Source: Kushneria avicenniae (lineage in GTDB: Bacteria > Pseudomonadota > Gammaproteobacteria > Pseudomonadales > Halomonadaceae). From it: a stretch of 64,000 bases of DNA. The translations under genes were made by a program, and so were the position numbers. A model generated the notes under the pieces. That model did no database searches. It worked only from the letters and a program-made list of their open reading frames with translations, and was not told where the DNA came from. Shown here in pieces: positions 9,213-17,933 of this stretch (position 1 is its first letter; the number at the start of each line of letters is the position of its first letter). The DNA lies in NCBI RefSeq assembly GCF_900112585.1, contig NZ_FOLY01000003.1, positions 557,199 through 621,198 on the forward strand, read 5' to 3'.

Positions 9213-9229
9213 TGTACAAGGCTTGTACA
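9213..9229. promoter_or_regulatory. Perfect 17-bp palindrome in the leader-RNA promoter region
   Basis: TGTACAAGGCTTGTACA is a perfect inverted repeat around a central G. It sits directly at and after a possible -10 element TATAGT (9208-9213) and about 33 bp before the first hairpin of the GGA array. A second TTGTACAA lies at 9096-9103. The placement suits an operator, but the binding protein is unknown. It resembles the GacA box TGTAAG-N6-CTTACA only in its outer TGTA...TACA. Confidence 0.55.
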
Positions 9230-9261
9230 TTGCCCGGCACTATGCCAGAGTGTGTCTACAC

Positions 9262-9413
9262 GGTCAGCAGGGACGCTGACCCGGGATCAACAGGGACGTT
9301 GATCCGAATGGCGAGGAGCGCCACGGCAGGGACTGCCGCAGAATCGGGCCAGGATGGCCACGGCAAGGATTGCCACTGATACCGGCCAGGAAGGCCGGTG
9401 ACACCACCAGGGA
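9262..9413 (+). ncRNA. Array of seven hairpins with GGA loops: candidate CsrA/RsmA-binding leader or sRNA
   Basis: Seven consecutive inverted repeats present GGA in a short loop. Stems are at 9262-9281 (7 bp, loop AGGGAC), 9284-9305 (8 bp, AGGGAC), 9309-9323 (5 bp, AGGAG), 9324-9338 (6 bp, GGA), 9347-9359 (4 bp, AGGAT), 9362-9374 (5 bp, GGA) and 9381-9399 (7 bp, AGGAA). An eighth AGGGA at 9409-9413 runs into the Shine-Dalgarno of the next gene. Loop-displayed GGA in serial hairpins is the known hallmark of CsrB/RsmZ-type RNAs that sequester CsrA/RsmA. No terminator separates the array from the ORF at 9426, so it may be a regulated 5' UTR, a sponge RNA, or both. CsrA binding is inferred, not shown. 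Confidence 0.7.
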
Positions 9414-9425
9414 AGGAATTGAATC

Positions 9426-9677
9426 ATGACACATTACATCTCCTGCACACGCTGTGGTCACGATCAACACACTCCGATGGATACCTGCAACGAGTGGGAC
9501 GAGATCACCTGCTCCGAGTGCGGCGAGTTTCTGGACACCGTGGGTCACTGGAACGACCTGAACTCACCGTCTTTCGCCATGCAGACGCTCAACAAGTCCA
9601 GAACGCTGACGCTCATGATGGCCCGCGAGAGCCGCCCCATCAACGATCAGCAGATGGGCCAGCGCGTCTCCGCCTGA
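9426..9677 (+). CDS. Small zinc-ribbon protein of unknown function
   Basis: 83-residue soluble protein with two CxxC knuckles near the N-terminus (CTRCG at 7-11 and CSECG at 29-33), which should bind one zinc ion. The C-terminal half is polar, with no recognisable domain and no signal peptide. It has an AGGGAAGGA ribosome-binding region and a strong terminator after it, so it is probably monocistronic. The translation start sits at the end of the GGA-hairpin array, so its synthesis is probably controlled post-transcriptionally. The family was not recognised. Confidence 0.75.
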   Translation: MTHYISCTRCGHDQHTPMDTCNEWDEITCSECGEFLDTVGHWNDLNSPSFAMQTLNKSRTLTLMMARESRPINDQQMGQRVSA

Positions 9678-9706
9678 TACGCGGCGAGCCATACAAGTCA
9701 TTCCGA

Positions 9707-9733
9707 AATGCCGCCCTTCAAGGCGGCATTTTT
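9707..9733 (+). terminator. Intrinsic terminator of the zinc-ribbon transcript
   Basis: 9-bp stem AATGCCGCC / GGCGGCATT with a 6-base loop, running into five T, 30 bp after the zinc-ribbon stop. Confidence 0.88.
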
Positions 9734-9776
9734 ATGTCTGTTATACGAGGCGTCCTGACACAGGGGCTGTCCCGTT

Positions 9777-9803
9777 ACAACGCCCGGTCACACCGGGCGT
9801 TGT
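9777..9803. terminator. 12-bp perfect hairpin between convergent genes
   Basis: ACAACGCCCGGT and its exact complement flank a 3-base loop. It lies between the zinc-ribbon terminator and the MAPEG gene and may end transcription from the MAPEG side, although there is no T-run on either strand. Confidence 0.5.
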
Positions 9804-9835
9804 GATGCTGGCGCTGCGAGGCCTGAAGAATCCCC

Positions 9836-10228
9836 CTAGAAGATTACGGGCAGGATCACCAGCACGAGCCCGAGCAGGCTGATGCCCCAGACCATCGAGC
9901 GGATGTAGGGGATGCCCATGGCGTAAAGCGGTACGTAGGCGATGCGGGCGAGAAAATAGAGCCAGGCACCCCAGGCTGTCATCGCCCCTTCCTGCTGGCC
10001 GACATGAGCAATCAGGATGGCACCGATAAACAGCGGCAGGGTTTCAAACAGGTTTTTCTGCGCGCGAAAGAGCCGCCCGGTTACCACACCCATCGGTGGG
10101 CCTTCCTTGTCGCGTGGACCGGCATTGTAATCAATGCCGGTTTCACGGTTGCGATACATTGCAGGCAGCATGATCTGAACGATGGCAAGCACCAGCGTCC
10201 AGCCCAGCAGGTAGAGTTCCATGGTCAT
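9836..10228 (-). CDS. MAPEG family membrane protein
   Basis: 130-residue integral membrane protein with four hydrophobic helices (about residues 4-24, 58-78, 84-104 and 108-130). It has the MAPEG-type loop with GRLFRAQKNLFETLPLF at about residues 51-67. MAPEG proteins include microsomal glutathione S-transferases; bacterial members of this short type have no established substrate. A CCGGAG Shine-Dalgarno lies 6-11 bases before the ATG at 10228. Confidence 0.85.
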   Translation of the reverse strand: MTMELYLLGWTLVLAIVQIMLPAMYRNRETGIDYNAGPRDKEGPPMGVVTGRLFRAQKNLFETLPLFIGAILIAHVGQQEGAMTAWGAWLYFLARIAYVPLYAMGIPYIRSMVWGISLLGLVLVILPVIF

Positions 10229-10473
10229 GCGCGACTCCGGAGATCAGGTTGAAATATCTTCTTGAGCGTAGCAGGCCACCGGCTCCGAGTGCGGTGATGA
10301 TCCGTCATCCCGTAATGCTTTTATCAGCTTTAAAGCATATGGTGATGGCTCGTGCGTCAGGCATGATAGCCGGGTGCTGAGCGTGCTGAAGGGTGCCACA
10401 TCGGAGGTTCGAGTTCGGACATCAGGCACCAACGGTAATCATCATTGCAGGACAATGCATTCAGGGAGGGAGC

Positions 10474-10896
10474 ATGACCGAGATTACGGAAAGGGCAGGT
10501 GGCTGTCTGTGTGGTCAGGTGCGGTTTACGGTGCGCCATGGCGGCGAGGTGCATGTCTGTCACTGTTCGCTGTGTCGCAAGGCCACGGGTGGCCCCATGC
10601 TGGGCGTGGTCTGTGAGGGTGAGCCGGTCTTTGACGAGGCCTCGCCGGTCGGGATCCATCACTCCTCCGATCAGGGCGAGCGCGGTTTCTGCCTGCGCTG
10701 CGGCAGCCAGCTCTATTTTCGCCACACTTCGGACAACGCCTACGCATTTACGGCCGGCACCTTCGATGACCAGTCCTGCATGGTGATGACCGAAGAGATC
10801 TACATGACGGAAAAGCCGGGTTTTTATGACTTTGCCAACGAGACACGGCGCTATTCACAGGACGTGGACAGCGACCCGGTCCCGCGCCAGATGTAG
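10474..10896 (+). CDS. GFA domain protein (glutathione-dependent formaldehyde-activating-like)
   Basis: 140-residue zinc protein of the GFA/CENP-V fold, with metal ligands in CLCGQV (near residue 10), CHCSLC (near 31-36) and CLRCG (near 72-76). Family members are annotated as S-(hydroxymethyl)glutathione synthases, but most lack demonstrated activity. The ATG at 10474 is preceded by AGGGAGGG. It ends 10 bp before the convergent D-2-hydroxyacid dehydrogenase gene. Confidence 0.85.
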   Translation: MTEITERAGGCLCGQVRFTVRHGGEVHVCHCSLCRKATGGPMLGVVCEGEPVFDEASPVGIHHSSDQGERGFCLRCGSQLYFRHTSDNAYAFTAGTFDDQSCMVMTEEIYMTEKPGFYDFANETRRYSQDVDSDPVPRQM

Positions 10897-10906
10897 TCAG
10901 ACCCGG

Positions 10907-11860
10907 TCAGAGGCGCCTGATTGGCGTGCCGGCAAGCCAGGCCTCAAGATTTTCAACCGTCTGGCCAAACCAGGTGCGATAGCTGGTGTCGCTGACGTAG
11001 CCCAGATGCGGCGTGGCCAGCACACCGGGCAGTCGGCGCAGGGGATGATCGAGCGACAGCGGCTCCTGCTCGAAGACATCCAGCCCCGCGCCGGCAATCC
11101 GGCCTTCCTCGAGCGCCTCGATCAGCGCGCTCTGATCGACGATTGCCGCGCGTGAGGTGTTGATCAAAAGCGCCGAAGGCGACATCCACGCAAGCGCCTG
11201 GCGGTCGATCAGGTGACGGGTGCGCTCGCTCAGCACCAGATGAATCGACACGATATCGCTGGCGCTCAACAGCGCCCGTTTGGATTCGGCAAGCCTGACG
11301 CCCACCTCATCGCAGCGCGCCGCCGTCAGATGCTCGCTCCAGGCCAGCACGTTCATGCCAAAGGCTTGAGCAATGATCGCCATGCGCGTACCGATCCTGC
11401 CGAGCCCCAGAAGGCCCAGCGTACGGCCGGCCAGCGTCATGCCCACCGTGCTCTGCCAGGGGCCACCGGTGGTGAAGTGGTGATGCTCGGCAGGGAGATG
11501 ACGTGCAAGCCCCAGTATCAGCGCCCAGGCAAGCTCCGTCGGCGGCGCCGGATGGCTGTCGGTGCCGCACACCGTGATGCCCCGCGCGCGCGCCGCCTCG
11601 AGATCGACGGCGGCGTTGCGCATCCCTGAAGTGATGAGCAGCTCAAGCTCCGGCAGGCGCGCCAGCAGGGAGGCCGGAAAAGGCGTGCGCTCGCGCATGA
11701 TGACGATGGCCTCGAAAGGCGAGAGCCGTTCGACCAGCGCCTCTTCATCACCAACATGGTCGTGAAAGACCGTGATGGCCACGCGGCCTTCAAGCCGTGT
11801 CCAGTCAGCCATGGCAAGTGCCGCATGCTGATAGTCATCGAGAATCGCGCAGCGCATCAT
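10907..11860 (-). CDS. D-2-hydroxyacid dehydrogenase family protein
   Basis: NAD(P)-dependent oxidoreductase of 317 residues that interconverts 2-keto and D-2-hydroxy acids. It shows the Rossmann motif GLLGLGRIG near residue 146, the catalytic Arg in NTSRAA, Glu in DVFEQEPL and His in ATPHLGY. The exact substrate (glyoxylate, hydroxypyruvate, phosphoglycerate or other) is not readable from sequence. The product is shorter than phosphoglycerate dehydrogenases and has no ACT domain, which argues against SerA. It converges with the GFA gene. Confidence 0.87.
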   Translation of the reverse strand: MMRCAILDDYQHAALAMADWTRLEGRVAITVFHDHVGDEEALVERLSPFEAIVIMRERTPFPASLLARLPELELLITSGMRNAAVDLEAARARGITVCGTDSHPAPPTELAWALILGLARHLPAEHHHFTTGGPWQSTVGMTLAGRTLGLLGLGRIGTRMAIIAQAFGMNVLAWSEHLTAARCDEVGVRLAESKRALLSASDIVSIHLVLSERTRHLIDRQALAWMSPSALLINTSRAAIVDQSALIEALEEGRIAGAGLDVFEQEPLSLDHPLRRLPGVLATPHLGYVSDTSYRTWFGQTVENLEAWLAGTPIRRL

Positions 11861-11907
11861 GGCTCTCCCGGCGGTTGTTATCTGTTGATGGCCTGCCTGG
11901 TGGCGGC

Positions 11908-12354
11908 CTACTGACGCGCGCGGCGCATCGGCATGTTGTCGATCGTGTCGAACAGCTGGCGCGGGTCGACAAAGCCCTGCTGCTCGACCTTCTTGCCGCC
12001 GTCCTTGCCGACCAGCACCGTGGTCAGCGGTCCCTGCGATGAAAGATCCAGCGAGTGAAGCAGCGCATCGGTTTCGGCCTCGGTCAGCGCCTGGCCATTT
12101 TTCATGCCGTCGCCGTTTTCGACCGTGTAGAGCACCATTTCACGATCATTGAAGGCGTCACGCTGCGTTTCGATAATGCCGCGCATGCGCTCGTAGTCGC
12201 TGTTGTCAGCGCTCGGGGGCACCATGATCAGCGGGCGCGACTGCCACTTGTCGGCCAGCAGCGGGTTGGCGGCCGGGTTGATCTCGCCCGCCTGCGCGCC
12301 ACCTCCCGTCAGTGCCGCGGCCAGAAGGGCCGGCATGAACCACTGTTTCATCAT
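11908..12354 (-). CDS. DUF4174 domain protein, exported
   Basis: 148-residue protein with a cleavable signal peptide (hydrophobic residues 6-20, cleavage likely after AQA) and a DUF4174 domain over about residues 30-140, recognisable by the RPLIMVPP strand and the LTTVLVGKDGGKK segment. DUF4174 has a thioredoxin-like outline but no redox cysteines are present here. Function is unknown; a periplasmic location is inferred. It is 47 bp upstream of the hydroxyacid dehydrogenase gene on the same strand. Confidence 0.78.
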   Translation of the reverse strand: MMKQWFMPALLAAALTGGGAQAGEINPAANPLLADKWQSRPLIMVPPSADNSDYERMRGIIETQRDAFNDREMVLYTVENGDGMKNGQALTEAETDALLHSLDLSSQGPLTTVLVGKDGGKKVEQQGFVDPRQLFDTIDNMPMRRARQ

Positions 12355-12466
12355 CTGCTCCTCGTTCAGGCGTTGACATGAGTGCTTTCCAGCATAGCGT
12401 CCGGCATGATGATCATCACCCTGTCTCGTTCAATACCGCACTCGTTTGATACCACAAGGTCCTGTC

Positions 12467-13435
12467 ATGCAACTGCGCTTTCTGGGCACCTCTGCCGGCA
12501 TGCCCACCCGAACCCGCCATGTCAGTGCCCTGGCCCTTCAGGCCGAAGGCCAGCGGCGTTGGACGCTTATCGACTGCGGCGAGGGCACCCAGTATCAGCT
12601 GATGCGCACGCCTCTGAGCCTGGCCCGGCTCGAGGCGGTGCTGATCACCCATATTCACGCCGATCACTGCTACGGCCTGCCGGGACTGCTGGCCAGCGCC
12701 TCGATGGCCGGGCGCCGGGCCCCGCTGACCCTGGTAGGGCCGCCGGCCGTGCGGGAGTATATCGAGGCAATGAAGGCCACCACCGGGCTGTTTTTCGACT
12801 TCGAGCTGATCCACGTCGAGGCCTCGACGCTGGTCGAGGCGCCCTTGAGCCTTGCCGATGTCACCGTACGCGCCACGCCGCTTTCTCATGTGGTGGAGTG
12901 CTACGCCTATGCCTTTGAGGAGCGCCATATCGAGGCGTCGCTGGATACGGCGCTGCTCATGGCGGAAGGGATTGCGCCGGGGCTGATCTGGGGTCAGCTT
13001 CAGCGCGGCGAGACGGCGGTCGATGATCATGGGCGCCATCTTGACGGCGCAGACTATCGTCTGCCCTCGCGCACGCCGCGGCGGCTGGTAGTGGCCGGCG
13101 ATAACGATACGCCCGATCTGCTGGCATCGATCTGTCGGGAAGCGGATGTTCTGGTGCACGAGGCCACCTATACCGAGGCAGTGATCGAGCGTCAGGGCAC
13201 GGATCACGGCCACAGCAGTGCCGCACGCATTGCCGCCTTTGCTGAAGGGGCCGGGCTTGCGGGACTGATCCTGACCCATTTCAGTCCGCGCTACGCCAGC
13301 CGTCCGGGAGGGGCGTACTGCATCGACGAGATCGAGCAGGAAGCACGCGCGCACTTTGGCGCCACGCTGATGCTGGCCGAGGATCTCGCCGTGTTTGATC
13401 TATCAAGGGACCACACGCTGCATCAATGTGAATGA
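12467..13435 (+). CDS. rnz: Ribonuclease Z
   Basis: Metallo-beta-lactamase-fold endonuclease that trims the 3' trailer of tRNA precursors. The 322-residue product has the zinc motif H62-x-H64-x-D66-H67 in THIHADHCYGLPGL, the distal HEATYTE segment with its metal ligand, and HSSA and LTHFSPRY near the C-terminus, as in RNase Z/ElaC proteins. The ATG at 12467 starts the usual MQLRFLGTSAGMPT sequence; an upstream TTG would add 7 unlikely residues. The gene is divergent from the DUF4174 gene. Confidence 0.92.
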   Translation: MQLRFLGTSAGMPTRTRHVSALALQAEGQRRWTLIDCGEGTQYQLMRTPLSLARLEAVLITHIHADHCYGLPGLLASASMAGRRAPLTLVGPPAVREYIEAMKATTGLFFDFELIHVEASTLVEAPLSLADVTVRATPLSHVVECYAYAFEERHIEASLDTALLMAEGIAPGLIWGQLQRGETAVDDHGRHLDGADYRLPSRTPRRLVVAGDNDTPDLLASICREADVLVHEATYTEAVIERQGTDHGHSSAARIAAFAEGAGLAGLILTHFSPRYASRPGGAYCIDEIEQEARAHFGATLMLAEDLAVFDLSRDHTLHQCE

Positions 13436-13491
13436 CGCCGCGCCCGGCTACAATGGGCTGACGTCCTTTTATACGACCTCAGGGAGCCCTG

Positions 13492-14079
13492 ATGACTCGC
13501 CGTCGCCTGATCATCGCCATTACCGGTGCGACCGGTTTTGTTTACGGCGCGCGCGCCCTGGAGCTGCTCAGGCCGCTGGAGATTGAAACGCATCTGGTGG
13601 TATCAAAATCCGCCGAGCTGACCCGTCGTTACGAGACCGGCATCACCCGTGAGCAGCTGTTCGCGCTGGCCGATGAAGTGCACCCGGTCGGCGATATCGG
13701 CGCCTCACTTGCCTCCGGCTCCTTTCGCACGCTGGGCATGCTGGTCGCGCCCTGCTCGGTCAAGACCATGTCGGAGATCGCCGCCGGCACCACGACCAAC
13801 CTGGTCTCGCGCGCCGCCGACGTGGTGCTCAAGGAGCGCCGCCGGCTGGTGCTGATGCTGCGGGAGACGCCGCTGCATCTGGGGCATCTGCGTACCATGA
13901 CCACCCTGACCGAAATGGGCGCCATTCTGTTTCCCCCGGTGCCGGCCTTCTATGCCCGGCCGGCCACCCTCGAGGAGATGGTCGATCACAGCGTGGCGCG
14001 CGCGCTCGACCTGTTCGATATCGAGATCGACGGCATGCCGCGCTGGGGCGAAAACCTGCACCCGCCGGGCAAGGCCTGA
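13492..14079 (+). CDS. ubiX: Flavin prenyltransferase UbiX
   Basis: Makes prenylated FMN, the cofactor of UbiD-type decarboxylases in ubiquinone biosynthesis. The 195-residue flavoprotein has the [10 protein letters not shown] phosphate-binding start, [16 protein letters not shown] near residue 84, and the conserved [18 protein letters not shown] active-site segment near residue 122. An AGGGAG Shine-Dalgarno lies before the ATG. No UbiD partner is in the window. Pad1-like relatives in phenolic-acid decarboxylation share this sequence, but ubiquinone synthesis is the default role. Confidence 0.92.
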   Translation: MTRRRLIIAITGATGFVYGARALELLRPLEIETHLVVSKSAELTRRYETGITREQLFALADEVHPVGDIGASLASGSFRTLGMLVAPCSVKTMSEIAAGTTTNLVSRAADVVLKERRRLVLMLRETPLHLGHLRTMTTLTEMGAILFPPVPAFYARPATLEEMVDHSVARALDLFDIEIDGMPRWGENLHPPGKA

Positions 14080-14143
14080 GCGTGTCGGTCTACGCTTGAA
14101 AGATGCCGCCTCGTTCGATGCGGCCTGTTTTCGGGAGATATCC

Positions 14144-14704
14144 ATGAACACCCTTTGTCTGTCCGCGCTTGTGGCGAGTGCTGTCCTGCTGGCGGGATGC
14201 GCCGGTGGTAGCGGTCAGGTTCGCCCGACGGATCTGCGCGACAGCGCTCAATCGCGCGCCGGTGATCTGGAAAGCATTCGCTATGAGGTCGGTCCGTGTC
14301 ACGGCTTCTGCCCGGTCTATTCCGTTGAGGTGCGCGCCGATGGCACTACCACGTTTATTGGTCGGCAGCATACACAGGTCTACGGCAAGCAGGCCCGACA
14401 AAACGGCGCGCAGGCGTTCACGCAGCTTCAGCGTACCCTCGCCCCCTGGCAGCCGGTGATGGATCAGCAGCGCGACTCCAGCGGCTGCGGGGTACGCATT
14501 ACCGACATGTCGCACTACACCGTGACCTGGACCGGGCGTAATGGCCGTCAGGCACAGCTTCTACACGACGGCGGCTGCCGCTCGGCCAGTGCGCTGTCGC
14601 TCACGCACCTGCTCAGTGAGGATATTCCCGAGCAGCTCGGCATCCTGAACTGGATCGGCACGCCTGCCATGACATCCACGCCAGACCCGGCACGAGCACA
14701 TTGA
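14144..14704 (+). CDS. DUF6438 domain lipoprotein
   Basis: 186-residue lipoprotein: signal sequence 1-18 with lipobox LLAGC and the lipidated Cys at 19. The mature part has the DUF6438-like start with [18 protein letters not shown] (about residues 50-67) and further cysteines, suggesting a disulfide-stabilised fold. Function is unknown. The stop codon overlaps the start of the next gene by one base (TGATG), implying translational coupling. Confidence 0.75.
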   Translation: MNTLCLSALVASAVLLAGCAGGSGQVRPTDLRDSAQSRAGDLESIRYEVGPCHGFCPVYSVEVRADGTTTFIGRQHTQVYGKQARQNGAQAFTQLQRTLAPWQPVMDQQRDSSGCGVRITDMSHYTVTWTGRNGRQAQLLHDGGCRSASALSLTHLLSEDIPEQLGILNWIGTPAMTSTPDPARAH

Positions 14705-14838
14705 TGCAGAAAAAATCCGACCTGCCGACCAAGACCTGCCCGGTGTGCGGTCGCCCCTTCACCTGGCGCAGGAAGTGGGCCCGCAACTGGGACAGCGTGA
14801 TCTACTGCTCCGAGCGCTGTCGGCGTTCGAAGTCATGA
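14704..14838 (+). CDS. DUF2256 zinc-finger-like small protein
   Basis: 44-residue basic protein with four cysteines in two pairs (CPVC at 12-15; CSERC at 35-39) and a WRRKWARNW core, the recognisable DUF2256 pattern. It probably binds one zinc. The ATG overlaps the stop of the upstream lipoprotein gene. The function of the family is unknown; homologues are often found near photolyase or deoxyribodipyrimidine-related genes, which are not seen here. Confidence 0.8.
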   Translation: MQKKSDLPTKTCPVCGRPFTWRRKWARNWDSVIYCSERCRRSKS

Positions 14839-14925
14839 CACTGTTATCAAGACGTCATCACCGTGACATCCGTACTGGCCATGCTGCGCCTGACAGATGC
14901 CATCCACGGTTACGGAGCAACGCTC

Positions 14926-15123
14926 ATGCTGGGTCTGACGTCGCAGGAAATGGAAAGACTGGTGCAGCGCGATATACATCCGGTGCGCATTGAGGGCAGT
15001 GACTGCCTGATCAGGATGCACGGCCGGGTCGTGCGTTGTACGCCTCACGATCTGCATCGCCTGGCGGCGCCCTCCCTGCGCGAGCGCATGCGCGGCCGGA
15101 TCAATCGGCACTCGCGGGCCTGA
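14926..15123 (+). CDS. Small hypothetical protein
   Basis: 65-residue basic protein (about 15 Arg/Lys/His in the last 40 residues), no signal peptide or membrane segment. The ATG at 14926 has a CGGAG 8 bases upstream. In-frame starts further up (14863, 14881) are possible but lack a ribosome-binding site. No family was recognised, so the gene call rests on the start signal, codon use and absence of a better candidate in this interval. Confidence 0.45.
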   Translation: MLGLTSQEMERLVQRDIHPVRIEGSDCLIRMHGRVVRCTPHDLHRLAAPSLRERMRGRINRHSRA

Positions 15124-15351
15124 CCCCGTCGATTCTCGCTCGACTCTTTCAACCCCGCCCTGACTCAACCGGCGCCGGCATCGACAGGCGCGGGTTTTCA
15201 GCCAGTTCTTTTCGGTGGGGAAACGCCTGTCCTACAAAGGTATGAACGCGGGGTTTAGAAGACTACAGTAGCGGCCGATAGGTCTGTCTCGGTATTAGTT
15301 TTTTCTTAAAAATACTGTCAGTCTCGCCACGCCGCTTCGGTACTTCTGCTC

Positions 15352-16926
15352 ATGCGAACCAAAGGTTATCTTCTGCGCCAGTGGCTTGCGCTCTTTGCTG
15401 CCACGCTCGCCACACTCTTTCTGATTGCCCTGATCTGGGAGTTCTGGCTGGAGACACTGGTCTTTCATTTCATGGGCTGGGGCGAGCCACCGGATCTTGA
15501 TACCGCTGCTCGCTGGCGCTTCATTCTGACCTGTACCGGATTTGCCGGCATTGCCATGGCGCTGCCGGGACTTTTGTCCCTGCGCCTGATCTGGCGGCTG
15601 CGGCGGCGCTATCGCGAGCTTCTGGCCGCGCGCGCGCGCAATAATCATCTGACCCGCTACGATGCCCTGACCGGGCTGATGAACCGGCGATATTTCATGA
15701 CCCGGCTGCACGCCCGGTTGCATCCGCAGCTGGAGCAGACGGCCCTGCTGGTCATCGATATTCAGGACTTTCAGACCATCAACGATACCCACGGCAACAC
15801 CGCAGGGGACTATGCCCTTCGACGCATTGCCGGTCGGCTCAACAGTATCCGCACCGTGGGGGATCCGCTTCTGGGGCGCCCGGGAGGCGATGAGTTCGTG
15901 ATTGCCCTGACCGGCGCACTGAGTGCGAGCGAGCTGCTCGATCAGGCCCGGGCGCTGCAGCGACAGGTCAGGCAACCGCTGGTCTGCGGCCACCGGCGGG
16001 TTGCGCTGGATACGACCATCGGTATTGCTGTTGCCCCCCAGCACGCTTTGACGGCAGATCAGCTGCTGGCGACGGCCTACGGTGCCATGCATGACGCCAG
16101 ACGGGCCGGCGAGACAATACGGATGCAAAGCGACTGTCTGAACGAGGCACAGCAGGAGGAGGCCAAACGCGCCCAGCGTCTGCGTCAGGCGCTGGACCAT
16201 GGCGAGATCGTACCGTTCTATCAGCCGGTGGTGGCGCTTGAAAGCCGTGACACGGTAGGCGTTGAAATCCTGGCCCGCTGGCAGCATCCCGAGCGCGGTC
16301 TGGTACCGCCCGATGAGTTCATCCCATTGATTGAAACGCTGGGGCTGATGCCGGCGATGACCCGTCAGCTGCTGGATCGCGCAATGCGTGACGTCCGGCA
16401 GTGGCCCGGCACCTGCTTTCTGGCGGTCAATATCACCGCTTCCTATCTGGAAAACGAGGACTTCACGGCGCAGATGGCGGCACTGCTCGAGTCACACGGA
16501 TTTCCGGCCGAGCGCCTTGAGGTCGAAATCACCGAAAACGTGCTCATCGAGCGGCTGGGCGTGGTGCAGCAGAACCTCAACCGGCTGCACGAGATGGGCG
16601 TGCGCGTGTCGCTGGATGACTTCGGTACCGGCTATTCCGGGCTTTATCATCTCGCCCGGCTGGATGTCGACAAGATCAAGATTGATCGCTCCTTTTTCGA
16701 GGCCGAAGAGATTCGTCAGGACAATCTCGTGCGCCTGATAATCGCCATGGGCCGGTCACTGGGCATGGCGGTGGTGGCCGAGGGCATCGAGGAAGCGCGT
16801 CTGGCCGAAAATCTGACGCAGCAGGGTTGTCACTTCGGTCAGGGCTATCTCTTCGGCCGCCCCATGCCGGCCGACGCGCTGTATGACCATCTCACCCGGC
16901 GATCTCTTGAAACGGCTCAACCCTGA
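15352..16926 (+). CDS. Membrane-bound GGDEF-EAL cyclic-di-GMP enzyme
   Basis: 524-residue inner-membrane protein with two N-terminal transmembrane helices (about residues 10-32 and 60-80), a GGDEF domain (about 95-250) and an EAL domain (about 275-515). The GGDEF signature is intact at G178-F182, so diguanylate cyclase activity is possible. The EAL motif reads EIL at 305-307 within EILARW. The DDFGTGYS metal-binding loop and KIDRSF are retained, so phosphodiesterase activity is also plausible. No inhibitory RxxD site is evident before GGDEF. There is no recognisable sensory domain between the helices, and the net activity cannot be predicted. Confidence 0.9.
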   Translation: MRTKGYLLRQWLALFAATLATLFLIALIWEFWLETLVFHFMGWGEPPDLDTAARWRFILTCTGFAGIAMALPGLLSLRLIWRLRRRYRELLAARARNNHLTRYDALTGLMNRRYFMTRLHARLHPQLEQTALLVIDIQDFQTINDTHGNTAGDYALRRIAGRLNSIRTVGDPLLGRPGGDEFVIALTGALSASELLDQARALQRQVRQPLVCGHRRVALDTTIGIAVAPQHALTADQLLATAYGAMHDARRAGETIRMQSDCLNEAQQEEAKRAQRLRQALDHGEIVPFYQPVVALESRDTVGVEILARWQHPERGLVPPDEFIPLIETLGLMPAMTRQLLDRAMRDVRQWPGTCFLAVNITASYLENEDFTAQMAALLESHGFPAERLEVEITENVLIERLGVVQQNLNRLHEMGVRVSLDDFGTGYSGLYHLARLDVDKIKIDRSFFEAEEIRQDNLVRLIIAMGRSLGMAVVAEGIEEARLAENLTQQGCHFGQGYLFGRPMPADALYDHLTRRSLETAQP

Positions 16927-16973
16927 GCGCCATCTCTGCCAGGCTTGAAACATCACCTGCCAGGGAGCGCCCC

Positions 16974-17900
16974 ATGACCCATGCCGAGCACCGCCCCGTT
17001 CTTCGTGACATGCGCCGTTTGATCGACCCCACCGCCATGGTGCTGGCCGAGCCACCCACGGCACGTACCGCCACCGTGGAAGAACTATCCACGCGCCAGG
17101 GCTATGCCCCGGACTTTCTCAAGGACATGCCGGTACCCCTGCCGTTACCCTACGAGGCGCTGGCCGAAGATGTCACCCCGGTCCTCGGGCGAGAGGACGG
17201 GCGGCTCGATTACACCCATTTTTCGCTGGTCATGTCTCGAAGCCGACGGCTGGCTTTGTTTACGGCAGTGAATATCGACAGCAGCGCGCTGGTCAGCGTC
17301 CCCCGCGGCAGTGATCACTGGCGCTTTGATCCGCGTATTGATCCATCGCTACAGGCCGGGCCGGATCTTTACAGCCGCAATCCGCTCGATCGCGGTCATC
17401 TGGTCCGCCGCACCGCGCCCAACTGGGGTGACGAGGCCGAGCAGGCCAATGACGACACCTTTTATTTCACCAATGCCACACCACAGCTCGCGGGCTTTAA
17501 CCAGCAGACCTGGCTGGGCCTTGAGGACTATCTGCTCGACAATGCCCGCGCTGATCGCCAGCGCATCACGGTGTTCTCCGGTCCGATTTTCGACCCGGAT
17601 GATCGTCTCTATCGCGGCATCCGGATTCCCGAGGCCTACTGGAAGGTGGTGGCCTTCATGGGCGATGACGGTCGCCCCTCGGCCACGGCCTACATGATCG
17701 AACAGGGCGACGGGCTGGACCAGCTGGGGTTCGTGTTCGGACAGTACCGCACCTATCAGCGCAGCGTGGCACGCATCGAGGCGCTGACCGGGCTGGATTT
17801 CGGCGATCTGAGCACGTTTGATGGCTTCTCCAATGAAGAGCGCGATACCGGCGTGCGTATCGAAGTTGAAATACGCGGACCGGCGGATATTCGGGTATAA
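16974..17900 (+). CDS. DNA/RNA non-specific endonuclease (NUC1 family)
   Basis: 308-residue nuclease with the beta-beta-alpha-metal motif DRGHLVRR, catalytic His H142, and the downstream Asn in YFTNATPQ plus FNQQTWLGLEDY that bind the metal. No signal peptide is visible, which is unusual because most family members are secreted; a cytoplasmic role or a non-classical export route is possible. A CAGGGAGCG Shine-Dalgarno precedes the ATG. No toxin-delivery domain or immunity gene is adjacent. Confidence 0.85.
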   Translation: MTHAEHRPVLRDMRRLIDPTAMVLAEPPTARTATVEELSTRQGYAPDFLKDMPVPLPLPYEALAEDVTPVLGREDGRLDYTHFSLVMSRSRRLALFTAVNIDSSALVSVPRGSDHWRFDPRIDPSLQAGPDLYSRNPLDRGHLVRRTAPNWGDEAEQANDDTFYFTNATPQLAGFNQQTWLGLEDYLLDNARADRQRITVFSGPIFDPDDRLYRGIRIPEAYWKVVAFMGDDGRPSATAYMIEQGDGLDQLGFVFGQYRTYQRSVARIEALTGLDFGDLSTFDGFSNEERDTGVRIEVEIRGPADIRV

Positions 17901-17933
17901 CCGATACGGGATCAGCAAAACGGACACCCATCA

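Noticed and set aside
9096..9229. GacA upstream activating box
   Set aside because: The palindromes share only the outer TGTA...TACA with TGTAAG-N6-CTTACA and have different spacing, so a GacA site is not claimed.
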